DNA of 64,000 nt from Lepidurus packardi (lineage: Eukaryota; Arthropoda; Branchiopoda; Notostraca; Triopsidae): contig JAKZAN010000002.1 of NCBI GenBank assembly GCA_023053545.1, forward strand, positions 7,002,790 to 7,066,789. Reading direction: 5' to 3'. Under the pieces are notes generated by a model, which had not been told where the DNA came from, did no database searches, and saw only the letters and a list, made by a program, of their open reading frames with translations. This document shows positions 35,583 to 48,200 of this stretch, piece after piece. A program made the translations under genes and the position numbers. Positions within the stretch are counted from its first letter, which is position 1; each line of letters opens with the position of its first letter.

Positions 35583-38500
35583 ATGGACCCCGAATTGGTC
35601 GCCCAGAGTTTAAATTTCCACGGGCAAACTTTAAACAAACTTTGGGAGTCAGACGGACAAGGTCCAAATGCCCTGCATAATGTAAGTCTGAGGAACGTGG
35701 ACTTCGGAGTTTACAACCAACGTCAAGCAGAATTGGGGTAAGTAATATTTGTTCAACCGATGTTCGGTTTTGTTTTTAAGATTGACGCCGGATTCGAGTT
35801 GTAACCTGATGTAACCTGTTTTACAACTCAGGATCCAGGAAAGGAGCAAGAGGATGAAGGTGCAACAACTTATGGTAAACAAAGCCGCCTCACTCTTTAG
35901 TTATGAGTTAAAGAAAGCTACCAAACCGTGTGCTTACACTCCTGGTGATGAAGGTACAGGTTTTAAATCCTTGAGACCCGCCTCGTCTAATTTTTTTTTT
36001 TTTTTAAAGAAATATGTGCTGTTCCACCACCTTTGGAATGCTTTCTGAAAATTGATCGCAACGACTGTCGTCGTCATTTCTACCAAAGTGCTCGCGTGGG
36101 GCAGCTATTGATAGCACAAGTTGTCCAGAAGAATTACTATGGCGTCACCTTGAAAGTAATTGCCACTGATAGTCTTCATCTGAGAGATTTACGCGACATG
36201 GGAGTGAAGGTGAGTTAAGCTGCACAGTTTTAGTTCGTGTACCACGTCCATATTCTTATGTTGTTACCTTTTCTGGCCATGAAATCAACCGTCTAAAGGC
36301 ATGAAAGCAGATCTGGCTAAATAATTGAAACGCTATTGCATATTGCTCATTGAGATCTGACATTCCCTTTGGATGGGATTGGTTTAAATCTGGGAAACAA
36401 AAAGTCCTTAATGCAAAAACAAATTCGACCTTCTTACGTGTGTGGTTTCACCTTCCAAGAACGGATCACTTAAGAGATTCTAAAAAGTTTGAGAACCCAA
36501 AAATGGTGTGCACAAGCCTATTTCTCCTGTTTATAACTTAACTACATAATGCTTTAGCAATTAGGCGCGCAAATACGTCGTCTTTACATGTTTGGGAATC
36601 TTGGATCCCGTGGATTATAATTATAAACCTCGTATCCTTGCTCGTGGCAGCCAAAACGACTAGTTTTATACTCAAAAAGCGTAGTAGTTGATGCTCTTAT
36701 CCCCCCAAAAACGCTTGAATCTAGAAAAAAAGAGTTCCGAGTCTTGAAAATTGATCCTTTTTGGTATGATCAATGAAACCATGAACTTAACCAATACCTT
36801 TGACTTGCTATCCTACAAGGCGGTGCTCTCTGCGGATCAAATACCCTCCGGAAACAGTTACAACGTCGGAGACTTACTTCGCATTATGGTCCTCGAGGTT
36901 GTAGCCGACGCAGAAAAGTTATACTGCACTTTGCGAGGCGAAGAGAAAGCCAAACTGGGTTTGATCACTAAAGAGGATCTCCCTGCATCGTACAGGTACT
37001 TTACTTACTTTCTTCTTTCAATTTTTCTTAATGATCCATTTATTTTCTTTATTTCTGAGCTTTGGTTCTGTTCAGGCATTCAGGCGGATTTTGTACGTAA
37101 TCTTACAGAAAGTCTTATTGATTTGTATCTTCTTTAGGCTATTGATTGAACACGAGGGACAAAGTTACGAAGAAAGTCTGACGTCATGTAAAGCGTTCGC
37201 CAATCCTAATGCTCTAGAACACATGGCTGCCTCCCTAGGCTTGGATTTGTCGACTGACAACAGTTACTCATTCATTAGTGGATTGAAGTAAGCATCTTGT
37301 TACACAACTTTTAATTATGTGATTTTTTAAGTATTCAATTTATTTACGTTTAAATTGAAATTGTAGGAGAAATTTAAGTTACCTTTTAGCATCTTGATAT
37401 TGTTTTTCAAACAGCTGCATATTTGTTTAGTGTCCCAATCCCTGCGGACGCTTGTGCTCCAGCGTTGCGATTGGCGCAGAATGGCAAATGGGCGTTTCGT
37501 TCTGTATCGGATGGGATTCGCTTATTCAAAGCTGGGCAGCAAACGGAAGCGTTTCAATGCCTCAATAAAGCGCTGTCTATTGACCCGCAAAACGTGGAGG
37601 GTTTGGTGGCACGGGGTGCTTTGTATGCCAATCGGGGTAATTTCGCCAAAGCGGTGCAGGATTTTGAAGAAGCTATTAAGTCTAAGCCCGGCCATACAAA
37701 TGCAGTGTCCTATTTGGGAGAAACTTTAGTCGCTATGGGCAAACAGTAAGTTTTTTTTTATTTGTTTATTTGTTTTAAAGCGTACTCTAAACGTGCACTA
37801 TAGCCTTATTGGTAAGTTATTCGTGTTATTTCTTATACTGTTAGATACACTTACTGCTACATAATGTATTAGTAATAATTTGTACGTTTCTGCTGTCACT
37901 CGAAATGATTTTCCAAAAATAATATGCTTTATTTTTTGTGGAAGGTTCGAGGAAACTAACAAGCGGGACGAAGCTATGGCTGCGTATATGCGGTGCTTGC
38001 AAGTTGTACCGCATCACCAGGAAGCCAGGAAATGTTTGCAGGATTTGCAAAGCGGTGACAAGAAAATGTTCCTAGATTTGGATGGGATCCAGCTCAATTT
38101 GCCTGGTACTGCCAAAGATAAAAACCGAGAAAGTGGAGATAAGAAGGAACGACGCTCAAGATCCAAGTAAGATTTTATTTTTTTTAAATACGTCTTGGAG
38201 AAGAGATTACAATGAGTTGTTTTTGTTTGTAAATAGGAAACGTAGCGGGAGGGGTTCAAGTGGCTCTGACTTTGACAAAAGTCCAGGCGGTTTTTCATCC
38301 AGCGATTCTGATAAGGAAAAGCGCAATAAGTAAGCGCTATTTCCTTATACAAAAATAAAATAATATACATATGCATAATATACATATGAACAAATCTAAT
38401 AATCAATCATAATCATATCTAAAATCAATCAAAATCTATTAAAAACCTACTTACTGTATTTGCGTATTTATATAAGTTAAACATTGCCTTACTTTGTTGT

Positions 38501-40865
38501 CAAGGACTCGAGGTCGCGACCAGTCCTTGTCGCCGTTTAGCAAGAAAATGGCTCAGCAAAATCCCTTAGGAGGAAGGGGCAATGAGAGCGCACCACCGGT
38601 GGTTGCTCCTGTTATCCCGCCACCGCCTGCTAGTGCTGTTACGTATGAGACTCAGGTGATGGATTTCCTAGCTAAGACGAATTTGGATAAGTCGTATGAA
38701 GACCAAGTCAAGTCTTTCTTGGAGCGTTTACAAACTGGAAAACCTGTTGATGATAAGGAGAAAGACAAAGACAAGAAAAAGAAGAAGAAAGACAAGGATA
38801 AGAAGAAAAGTACGGAATTTTATATTATTTAACAAAACTTAGTTAATTTCTTTTTAGTACTACTTTCATTTCTTAATCTTAAATTTGTAATTGATTCCGC
38901 AGAGAAAAGGAAACACAAGGAAAGTCGCAGTTCCAAGAAGAAGAAAAAGGACACCAACAAGGAAGAGGAAAAGGAGAGTCCAGTGTATGTATTGAGTCCG
39001 AATCTTGTTCCGTTATGAATGCCAAGTGTAAGGTTTGATTTAATGTTGGTTTTGCTTTTGCAGGGAGGATTTGGAAGCATTGGGGGCCTTGCCAGGCGAT
39101 TTGGGTGCCAGACTCTCTGCATATTATCGCAAATTGGAATCCAAAGATGGTGACAAGAAAGGCAAGAAACGTCGCAGGCGTTCGTCATCTTCGTCGTCTT
39201 CTTCGGGATCTTCTTCGTCCTCTCATTCATCCCGTTCATCGTCATCCGATTCCGAGCATGAGCGCAAGAAAAAGAAGAAAAAGAAAGACAAAAAGGACGC
39301 GGACGAAGCCAAGAAGCAATTGCAAGCTCTTAAAGAGCAACAGCAGCAATTCCAGCAGCAACAAGAAGTGTATAAGCATCAACAGGAAAGCGTGCCCGAA
39401 CAACAGCTTCAACAGCCACCACCACAACAGCCCAGGTTTATGCCCAGCCGGATTCGCCTTAACATCAACGAAGATTTTCCCCAAGTAGAAGGAGGCTATG
39501 GGGTGCCAGCACCCCAACAAGGTCTGAACATGTATGTATCCAACCTCAAGAACACGGAAGCGCCCAAACCTGTGCCACCGCCTGGAATGGTCCCGCCCCC
39601 TTCTACACATGCGCAAGTCTTTAGCCAACACCATATGCTACCCATGCAAGACGAGAAAAAAGAAGAACCGCCCAAAGGCAAGTGGAGACCTATGGCATTA
39701 CGTCCTATTGGAGGAGGCGGGTACGTCTTTATTTATTTAATTATTCTTTATTAACTCTTAAAATTGAGAGTTGTTTTTTGCATATTTTTTACCTTTTTTT
39801 TTTTGGTTAAAGTAATTTTAACATATGAATTTGATGTCTTTCAGTGCAACGTCAAAGAGTGAAGAAGAGCCAGACGTGGCTCCTCCGGCTGAGGAAGATT
39901 CCGACGATCGTCGCTTATCCATGCGCTCATTGATCGACTCCAAAGGCAAAACTGTAATGACAGGTTCCCTGGCAGCATTAGCTAACCGTCCAATCCGTAC
40001 CGAGCCTCCCCCTACGAATATGCAAGAAAAGCCACCTTTGTCCAAGAGTAGCGCACCCAAGTTGCCTTTTGCGCCGGATAAGTACACGCCCAGTCCGGAA
40101 CGTGCTAATGCTGCTGCAGCAGCTTCTGCTCCTCCACAGCGCAGGCGCGGTTCTAGAGATCGTTCGCGCTCTTATTCGCGCTCGTACTCACGTTCGTATT
40201 CCCGCTCGAGATCTCGTTCGTACTCGCGCTCTCGTTCCCGTTCCCAAAGGAGACGTTCCGGTTCCAGGTCTCGTTCGCGTTCGCGATATGATAACCGGCG
40301 AGGCAGGTACCCGCAAAAGTACCGGCCGAGAGGCTACAATCGTTTCCGCGGAAATCGAGGTAGAAATAGGGGTGGTTATTACAACAACCAACCGCATTAT
40401 TACCGTCGAGGAGGTAATAAATACTATAACAACCGTGGACGCGGAGGGTATCGTCGTGACGACCGTCGTTCGCGTTCCAGATCGCGTTCGTATTCACGCT
40501 CTGGATCGAGATCACGTTCAATGTCTCCTCGTCAGCAGCAAAATAACAATCGATCCCCTCGAGAGCATAGACAGGAGCCCAGACAGGAGCAAAGACAGCA
40601 GAATTACAGACCAGAACGCTACTCACCCAGAGCAGGCAATGGTGGCGGTGGCGGAGGAGACCTGACGCCAGACATGAACCGGAGCGGAGGTGGGAACAAG
40701 AGGATTTCGCCCAATGAAGTGGAAGAAGAACGGCTGAGAAATAAACTAATTGCTCAGATCAAAACGGCACCAGGAGATGCTTTGGAGCCCATTCCTCCTG
40801 GCATAAGCCGCGATTTGGTGGAAGGCAAATGGGGCGGTGAAGATGACGGAGTTGATCATGCTTAA
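35583..40865 (+). CDS. TTC14: Tetratricopeptide repeat protein 14 (S1/TPR/RS protein), 12 coding exons
   Basis: Exons: 35583-35737, 35832-35953, 36010-36209, 36820-36995, 37138-37287, 37431-37745, 37945-38166, 38237-38329, 38505-38809, 38903-38984, 39064-39720, 39845-40865. All phases agree, about 1165 aa (human 770). An S1-type RNA-binding region lies at about 100-235 ([20 protein letters not shown], later [14 protein letters not shown]). TPR repeats follow at about 290-440 ([40 protein letters not shown]). The C-terminal half is Lys- and Ser-rich, with proline/glutamine stretches, an RS domain of many RSRS/YSRS repeats near residues 930-1000, then an Arg/Gly/Tyr-rich part. The RS tail suggests a nuclear pre-mRNA processing context, which is inference. 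The tail is much longer than in human TTC14. Confidence 0.9.
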
Positions 40866-41445
40866 AACTACCATGGAAAAGAATTACTCTTTTTTTCTTT
40901 CTCTTTTTTAATGACGACCTTGTTCTTGACCCCATTCCAATGGCTTTACTTGATTTTTAGTTGAATTAATGTTGGTATTCGCTGAAATTAAGTTTCATGT
41001 AGTAGTAGTTGTCTAATTGGCCGCATTACAGCATATGGGGCAAAATTGACTATTTCATTTAGGCATCTTTCTAGGATCGGTTTTTTTCTGGTATTATGAT
41101 TTATCATATATGGAACATTTTGAAGCCTTTTTAAATCAATTTAATGTGCATATTCTAAAGGCGGTTTATCTACCTAACCTTAATTCATTTCTTCCTTTGA
41201 CAGGCGAACTGGCATCGTATCGTCGTCTGTTGCTTTCTCAATTGGTCTCACTAGTTTTGACTGCTTTCTTAAGTATTTCTTAGCTTCTTAAAAATGTCTT
41301 AGCCGTTTAAATTTGGCGACCTCCACATGTGGCTTGTTTATAGTGACTTCAGGACATAACTATTGGGGTGACTGGCAGTTAAGTTTATGGTACGTAGCGA
41401 CAAGAAGTTGTAATTGAAAAAAAATTACTGTACTTGTGAGCTTAT

Positions 41446-41451
41446 AATAAA
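41446..41451 (+). terminator. Poly(A) signal of TTC14
   Basis: A canonical AATAAA in the context CTTATAATAAAAATAC lies about 580 bp after the TTC14 stop codon. It is the first strong hexamer on the plus strand after the gene. Confidence 0.6.
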
Positions 41452-41714
41452 AATACTTAAAGTAAACACATAGCCTTGTTTTTATTTTTAACGATTTTGG
41501 CACGTTAACCAAAATTAAGTAAGGGCGTTTTATTACGTTTTTAAATACATATAAAGAAATATGATTAATGCAAGCCTACAGAGAATATAAGGTATGGCTA
41601 TAGGCGAACCGTCTAATCTTTATCATTTGGAAAAAATATGGATTATGCCTACAGATAGATAACCAACTTCCTAGAGATTTTGTATTTATATAAGTTTCAA
41701 ATCATATCAAATAC

Positions 41715-41786
41715 AAGCGTGTGGCCGAGTGGATAAGACGCAAGACTAGGAAACGAAAGGTCCTAGGATCGAAACCCGGTCAAGAC
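41715..41786 (+). repeat. tRNA-Ser/Leu-like head, probable SINE or tRNA pseudogene
   Basis: TGGCCGAGTGG (41722-41732) is an exact type-II tRNA D-arm/box A. GGATCGAAACC (41766-41776) matches box B, with a T stem that pairs except for one position. The acceptor strands (AAGCGTG against TCAAGAC) do not pair and the anticodon stem is broken. It is therefore not a functional tRNA, and Pol III promoter retention suggests a SINE head. A 12-bp inverted repeat follows 40-125 bp downstream. Confidence 0.55.
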
Positions 41787-43012
41787 TCTTTATTTAAAAA
41801 AATCAACAAAAAATCAACGACTAAATCCTTTCCCTGTTGTGAAGCTTCGACATCACGAGCTCGAATATCGGGGATAGAAAACCGAGCAGGGCAGTTGGGA
41901 ACAGGGAAAGGGGCGAGGCTCTCAATTTTTCACGATTTTTGAAGGGGACCCCCTTGATACAGCATTATTCCTTATGGAGAAAAGCCCAGAAAACGCTTCT
42001 CCAGCTCGAAAAGGAGCCACGCCCCCTTTTTGATCAAATCCACCAATAGGATTAGTCCTTTTTTAAGAGGCCACACCCCTTTTAGCGGATTTTTTGAAAA
42101 ATCCCGCAAAAATTTCCCAAAATTTTACTTTTATTTAAAAAATTACAAATCGTACAACAAAAAGGATAAATTGGGAAAACAAAAATCTCCCGGGGGAAGC
42201 AAAACGTCTCATTTGCATAATTTTATAATCCAATTTTGGGAGCTAAGAAAAGTCACAGAACAAAAATCACAACACATTTCTGAAACTGAGCGCTAAAACA
42301 ATGTCTGGGAGGGATACATTTATACAGGAAAAGCAAAAAACATACGAAAACAAGCGTTACAATTCTACTCAAGTCTCAAAAATTGTGAAATAATACATAA
42401 AGTCGAACTCAAAAGCTGCTATGCTTAACATCGGGACCTTCTGAAATTGACGTGATGTTTTATTTAATGAACTTCGTGGAGTTTATTTTATTATTCCACC
42501 TTCGCGTAGCTATGGCTTCCCCGTTGGCAGTTGGCAAGGTATTGTATGCTCCAAAGAAAGCGCCTCCCCAGGGACTACCCGGTTCACTGTGGCCCGCTAG
42601 CGATTATGAATGTACTGTATCATCTAAATCACCCATGGAAGGACAAAAAAAAGACAGAAAACTAATTAGCTGAACCTGGGAAATCAATAAACTAAAATAT
42701 CTACCTAAAACCAACAAACTAAAAAGGCGCCCAATATCAGAGTACCTTCTGAAATACCCTTTCACTGAAGAAGATTGAAGAGCTTGTGATCATAAATCGG
42801 TTTATTTAAAGGTTAACGTAAGATAAAGAAATAGACAAAGAAAGACAGCGAAGTCGAAGACGATTTGACCATAGAAGAGTGGAAGAAAATCACCTATGGT
42901 ATTCTTGACGAATCTTGCGCTCTTGATCTGGTAGCTAAAAGTGTAGTTTAACCGACGTAAATCTTCAGTACATTGGAGTGATAATCTTGAAAGTAGGTTC
43001 TTGAGGCTTTTC

Positions 43013-43245
43013 CAAACGACCTGAACGAACCCAACGTAACCGAACCTAACCAAACCCAACAAATATTCATGTTGTAACAAAATAAATAAATTAGTCACAG
43101 TTTAACCAATCACAACACTAAAGGTCGTTTTGACATGCCCTGAACTGCAAAAGCCAGTCGTTATATACAAGGTTGTTTTTTACACGGTCGTTTCTGGACA
43201 CGGTCGTTTTGAAACGACCTGAACGAACCTAGCCTAACCCTGACG
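43013..43245. repeat. Dispersed copies of an AAACGACCTGAACGAACC motif
   Basis: AAACGACCTGAACGAAC plus a CCTAACC-like tail occurs at 43013-43060 and 43211-43245. Just before the second copy, ACACGGTCGTTT is repeated in tandem and forms the near-palindrome GGTCGTTT, TG, AAACGACC. A further GGTCGTTTTGA lies at about 43122. These look like the ends of a decayed mobile element, but no full element could be delimited. Confidence 0.45.
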
Positions 43246-43929
43246 TTAACTTGGTGGACATTAATGTCAATTAAATTTAACACCAACACTTTTTTTTTAC
43301 TGGCGTAGGCCTGATCAGCCTTTTGCCAAACATCACACTTGACACTTTAAACGCTTACTTGAATTGTTTCGAGATTTTCGAACACAACATTTAATTCGAT
43401 TGGTGGTGTTTAACTCACTGTGTTATAAAGCTTAACTACTACCTTATATAGTATCGCATGTAAAAGGCATGTCTGCGCTGACTGCTTGCTAGGAAGCAAC
43501 TGACGTTGGTTTGATGCTTCAGGGGGCACATCCGTTCAGCGAGAACAAATTGAACTTGTCGGGACACGGTTTAGTTTTCATCGGAACTATGCTAATTTCA
43601 CGATTTAATAAAAGAAAAATTGTTCAATGAGCTTACATGAGTGGTTTTCTGGTTATAACCAACGGGATTAGACATAACAATAAAGAAGAATTTAAGGAAT
43701 TAATAATAGTTATAAGGGAAAAAATCTTATTATGGTTACGGAGAAGGCGAGGTAAAGAAAGATTTCCCGGATACTTAAACATAAATTGAATTATGACATT
43801 GAATAAACCTATAACTCTTTATCAGTCAACTAGAAAGGATTGGACTAAAAATGATTTATATTCGGTAAGGGTTACCAATATCCGGAACGTTCTGGAGTCT
43901 AAACTCAATTCCTTGTTTAATCAGTTTGT

Positions 43930-44195
43930 TCTTTAGGAGTATGCGTTCAAACGAATGGTACGAGCATTTCGTCATTTCGTGCTTCACCGTATCTTCCTTC
44001 TCTCCGCATTTATCACATGAGCTATTTCTTTTTAAGTTAACCGTGGATAAGCTGTATAGCCATGGCCACCTAACCTATGGGATATAAGATCCCGCTGAGA
44101 ACAGACCGCACTAACGCCATCTGTTAACAAAGAAGAGGAACATTTATCAGCGCGTAATGTAACGTTGATCTCACGTTTGCTTTTGGCAAGTGGTA
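43930..44195 (-). mobile_element. Non-LTR retrotransposon remnant, C-terminal end of ORF2
   Basis: On the minus strand a continuous frame from about 44195 reads through DLISHRLGGHGYTAYPRL. After a frameshift it continues with CDKCGEKEDTVKHEMTKC and a downstream Arg. The GHG motif followed by a C-x2-C-G-x2-E-D-T-x2-H-x4-C knuckle is typical of the C-terminus of ORF2 in jockey/R1-like non-LTR elements. The reverse transcriptase and endonuclease are absent, so it is a 5'-truncated or decayed copy. Confidence 0.6.
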
Positions 44196-45230
44196 AATAA
44201 GGATCTTTAAACGTTGTAATTCACTATTTCGCATGCGTTTTTGGAGCTGGATACGTCGCTCAAGAATGCGTCAAGTCACTTTTATTACGTGTACTCTACT
44301 TGTAGTTTTGGTTGGTGGGATATCAGCTGCCATCTTCCCTCGTTATCCCTGGCACGCATCTTGCAAAATAAAATAGTATCATATAACCGCTTAGTTTCAA
44401 TCGATTAGTAACAGGTTGAATTATTTAGTACGTTTGGAAAGAATTGTCCTAAAGTTAGCGATGCTTTGGCAAACCAATTGACCAAATGGGAGGGCAGCGA
44501 TTGTGGAACGGGTCAAAAATGTTTATACTCAGTATAACATGAACAGATGAAACCTCTCTTTGTAATTTAGTTAAAGCTCTGATTTTCTAGCTCATTTCTG
44601 CGAATGAGACTTATGTCTCAGGAACACACACAACTCCGGTACGTCAGTATACGGATGACCTCTCGTTTAGTTTGACTCCCACTTTTGCTGGCTGTGATGT
44701 TGAAGTAAATTGTATCAATAATTTTAAAAAAATACTGATAAAAATGAGTTATTAGGCATACTCCACATCGCAAGTCTTTTACGCCATTCTCGACATGGGA
44801 ACAAATTATTGCAACCTTCATAATTTGGTAGAAGGCGCTGGATTGCAGGAAAACGACGCTCACTTCTCCGAATCCACGGGCAATTCTATTTGTACTCAAT
44901 TTACTAGCGCTGACTGTGAAAAATACTAAATTGAAAAATACTACATTCTTGTACTCCAGTTTTATATCCGTGTGTAATTATCGTTTTAATACATGTGTTT
45001 CTTATCCGTATTCAGTGCACTTCCTCTTTCCGTTCTTCTACCATATAAATTTGAAAAAAACAATGTATTAGGATCGAATAAATCTCTTAGAAATGGAATG
45101 TTTTGGTCCAAAGCTCTCATGAATTGCACTCGAAAGAACCAAACTATCCACCACCCAACTTTACAAATACTTTAAACTAAACGAACGAATTCATTCTGTA
45201 ATCTTGACTTTCCAATCCAAACCAAGACGT

Positions 45231-48200
45231 CTAGGCTTGGTAGGTAGAAGCAGAAGTGTTGCCACCACGTCCGGTCCAGTTGGTATGATGGAATTTACCT
45301 GGCTGATCCAATTTTTCGTACGTATGGGCACCAAAATAATCCCGCTGGGCTTGTAGCAGATTGGCGGGTAAGCGCGCACATCTAAAGCCATCGTAGAAGC
45401 TTAACGCAGTCGCGAACGCGGGTATGGGAATTCCTATAAGTAAACTTGTAGTAAAACTTTGAGACTTCAATAGGAAAACTTTTACCCAAAGTTGCAGCAC
45501 TGGCCACTACGCGTCTCCAGGCAGCTTGGCAGCCTCCAATCGCCTTTAGAAAGAAATCATCCAAAAGGAGATTTGAAAGTGCAGGGTTCTTTTCAAAAGC
45601 CGCTTTGATATTGCCCAAAAACACACTATAACCAAGAAAAAACGCATTGTAATCGAGAAAAAGATAAAAAGTTACACTTCTTACCTGCGAATAATACATC
45701 CGCCTCGCCACATGAGCGCAATTCCGCCGTAATTCAAATTCCAGCCGTTACTCTTGGCAGCTTCGCGTAGCAACATAAAACCTTGGGCGTATGACACAAT
45801 TTTGGATGCGTATAAAGCCTGAAATAAAAAGTTGCTTGACAAACCTTCAAGAGCTCTAAACTATGTCATGGTTTACACGTTACGTCAACACGATCGCTTT
45901 AGGTTATAAAAAAGAGCAGATTTTAGCTTATGAAAAGGGAGAACTCTTACCAATCTGACATCTTCAATGAATTGCGTTCGATCTCCGTCATACTTCTCTC
46001 CACTGGGACCTGGCAGAACCGTGGCTGCATGCAGCCTTTCAGCTTGCAAGGCAGATAAGCATCTCGCAAAAACAGCTTCGCCAATTAGCGTCACCGGGAT
46101 ACCGTGATCCAAGGCCGAAATGGCCGTCCACTTCCCTGTCCCTTTCTGTCCAGCCGAATCGCGAATCTTCTCCACCAAATATTCGCCTAAAAGAAATAAA
46201 AAGCTTTTAAATATTAAGATTAAAAAGGACCAAAAATGAGATGGAAGCTCGAAGGAAAAGGAAATTCTACCGTCATCGTCTTTAAACTTGAGAATATTGC
46301 TGGTAATCTCGATGAGAAAGGAATCCAGCTCGCTTTTGTTCCACTGCTCGAAAACCTGGGCCATCTCCCCTGCATTCATGCCCAAGCCACTTTTCAACAA
46401 ATGGTACGCTTCAGCAATGAGTTGCATATCACCGTACTCGATGCCATTATGAACCATTTTCACAAAGTGCCCCGCCCCGTCTTCACCTACCCAATCACAA
46501 CAAGGTTCGCCATCAGCCTTAGCACAAATTGCCTGTAACAAGAAATCGATGTCATTAACTTTATTAACGAGAGACAGACAATTTTTTTGTACCTGGAATA
46601 TAGGCTTAATGTGCGGCCAAGCTTCAATATTGCCTCCAGGCATCAAAGAAGGACCATATCGCGCTCCTTCTTCCCCTCCGGACACGCCCGATCCAACGTA
46701 AAGAATGCCTTTACCTTTCAAGGCTTTAGTGCGACGAGTGGAATCCTGATGTTCCGAATTCCCACCATCAATAATAATATCTCCCTGTTCCAAAAGTGGA
46801 ACTAGCTGGTCGATGAATTGATCCACTGCATCACCGGCTATTGAATAAATAAAGCATTTGAAAATATATTCAGAAGGAAATAGTGATTGTAGTGATCCTT
46901 TTTGCTTCAAATGGATCACAACAATTAAATCACTATTTTTGTAATGTGTTAGTTTTTGAAAATTATACAATACCTTTAACTAGCATCATGACTCGACGAG
47001 GTTTTTTCAACTTGGACACCATTTCTTGCAGACTATGTGCGCCCACGACTTTGGTGCCTTTGGCTTCATTCGCGAGAAATTCGTCTACTTTGGCTGTTGT
47101 GCGATTGTAGGCGCAAACCACGAATCCGTGGTCATTCATGTTGAGAATCAAGTTTTGGCCCATGACTGCCAAGCCAATTAAAGCGATATCCGCGCTGAAA
47201 CAAAAAGAAATACAGGAATCAACAACCGGATCGTGACTTCAGAGTTCAGTACGTTATCAGATTTGAAAAGCGGACGGAAATAACGATTAAATCAAGGGAA
47301 ATCGAATTTGGGGATTCTTACATGGGATTGGATTCGGGGCACTTGAGCGCATGTTTGCAGGCTGCGGTTCCCATGTTAATTAAGGGGGGTCAATTAATCG
47401 GTAAATAGCACTACCAAGGGGGGGAGGGACGATTCAAAATCGAAGGCAAAGAAGCTCAGCGTATACAAGCCACGTCACTATGAGAAAGGAGAACAATTGG
47501 AACTGAAAACTTTCGTAGGACTTTGGCGTATTAGTTATGTTTAGAAAGTGAAACGTTCCATACTTCTATGCGCATATGTTGGGCAATGGTCATGCTTAGC
47601 TGCGCTTGGAAAATATGACGAGAAAAAGTAAGAGTGGGCTGTAATTGGTTGAAGGGTGAGAATTTCTCTCTAGAAACCGTAAATAGTTCCCTTGAGAAAA
47701 ATACCGAGAGAAAGAAATAAGACGGGGTTGTCCAGGTGCTCTCATTAAATAAGGTATGCAGGCTGCGATCTTTTATTTCTATGAAATGAAAAGAAAAAGG
47801 AAAATAGCGGTAAATCGGTCAGCTATAGCAGTTCGTCGTGAACTCGGAGCGTAAGAAAATAGGCCAACTTTGATTGCTTAAGGCAAAGGGTGTGGATATA
47901 CCCTTCAATCAGACAATTCATGTCGTAAATAACTTCTAACAAGAGTTTCGGCTTCGCGGGAGAGCTTGTTTATCCTATGTCGAGTAACGGCAATAGGATT
48001 ACGGTTGAGTGGATTAGGTATAGCTATGACTCAAGGGAAGTCAATTTGTTTTCACACATCCGAAGTAACCACACACTTCCTGGGCGATTGGAAAATCCAA
48101 AGCAAACGCCCAAAGTTAAAGAGATTAAAGTTTCATGAACAGTGATTTTATAAGAATAAGAACGTTCTCTTGGTAATACTTCACACCGATTAGTTTATCA

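Larger units (their letters stand above)
40866..45230. other. Convergent intergenic zone between TTC14 and PGD
   Basis: This 4.4-kb gap lies between two convergent genes and carries no intact gene. It contains the TTC14 poly(A) signal, a tRNA-like head at 41715-41786, a 12-bp inverted repeat (41827-41838 with 41900-41911), repeats of an AAACGACCTGAACGAAC motif (43013-43245) and the 3' remnant of a non-LTR retrotransposon (43930-44195, minus). The rest is AT-rich sequence in which I see nothing. Confidence 0.6.

Noticed and set aside
39105-40665. Alternative plus-strand frames and minus-strand frames over TTC14 RS exons
   Set aside because: Repetitive RS codons leave all frames open. Only the chosen frame is continuous in phase with the S1 and TPR exons.
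41715-41786. Functional tRNA-Ser or tRNA-Leu
   Set aside because: The acceptor and anticodon stems do not pair. Only the promoter boxes are conserved.
42452-42673. 73-codon frame with a hydrophobic start
   Set aside because: It is short, isolated, without homology I recognise, and lies in a repeat-rich intergenic zone.
44618-44899. Minus-strand frame next to the non-LTR remnant as a reverse transcriptase fragment
   Set aside because: It shows no reverse transcriptase motif in any frame I read.
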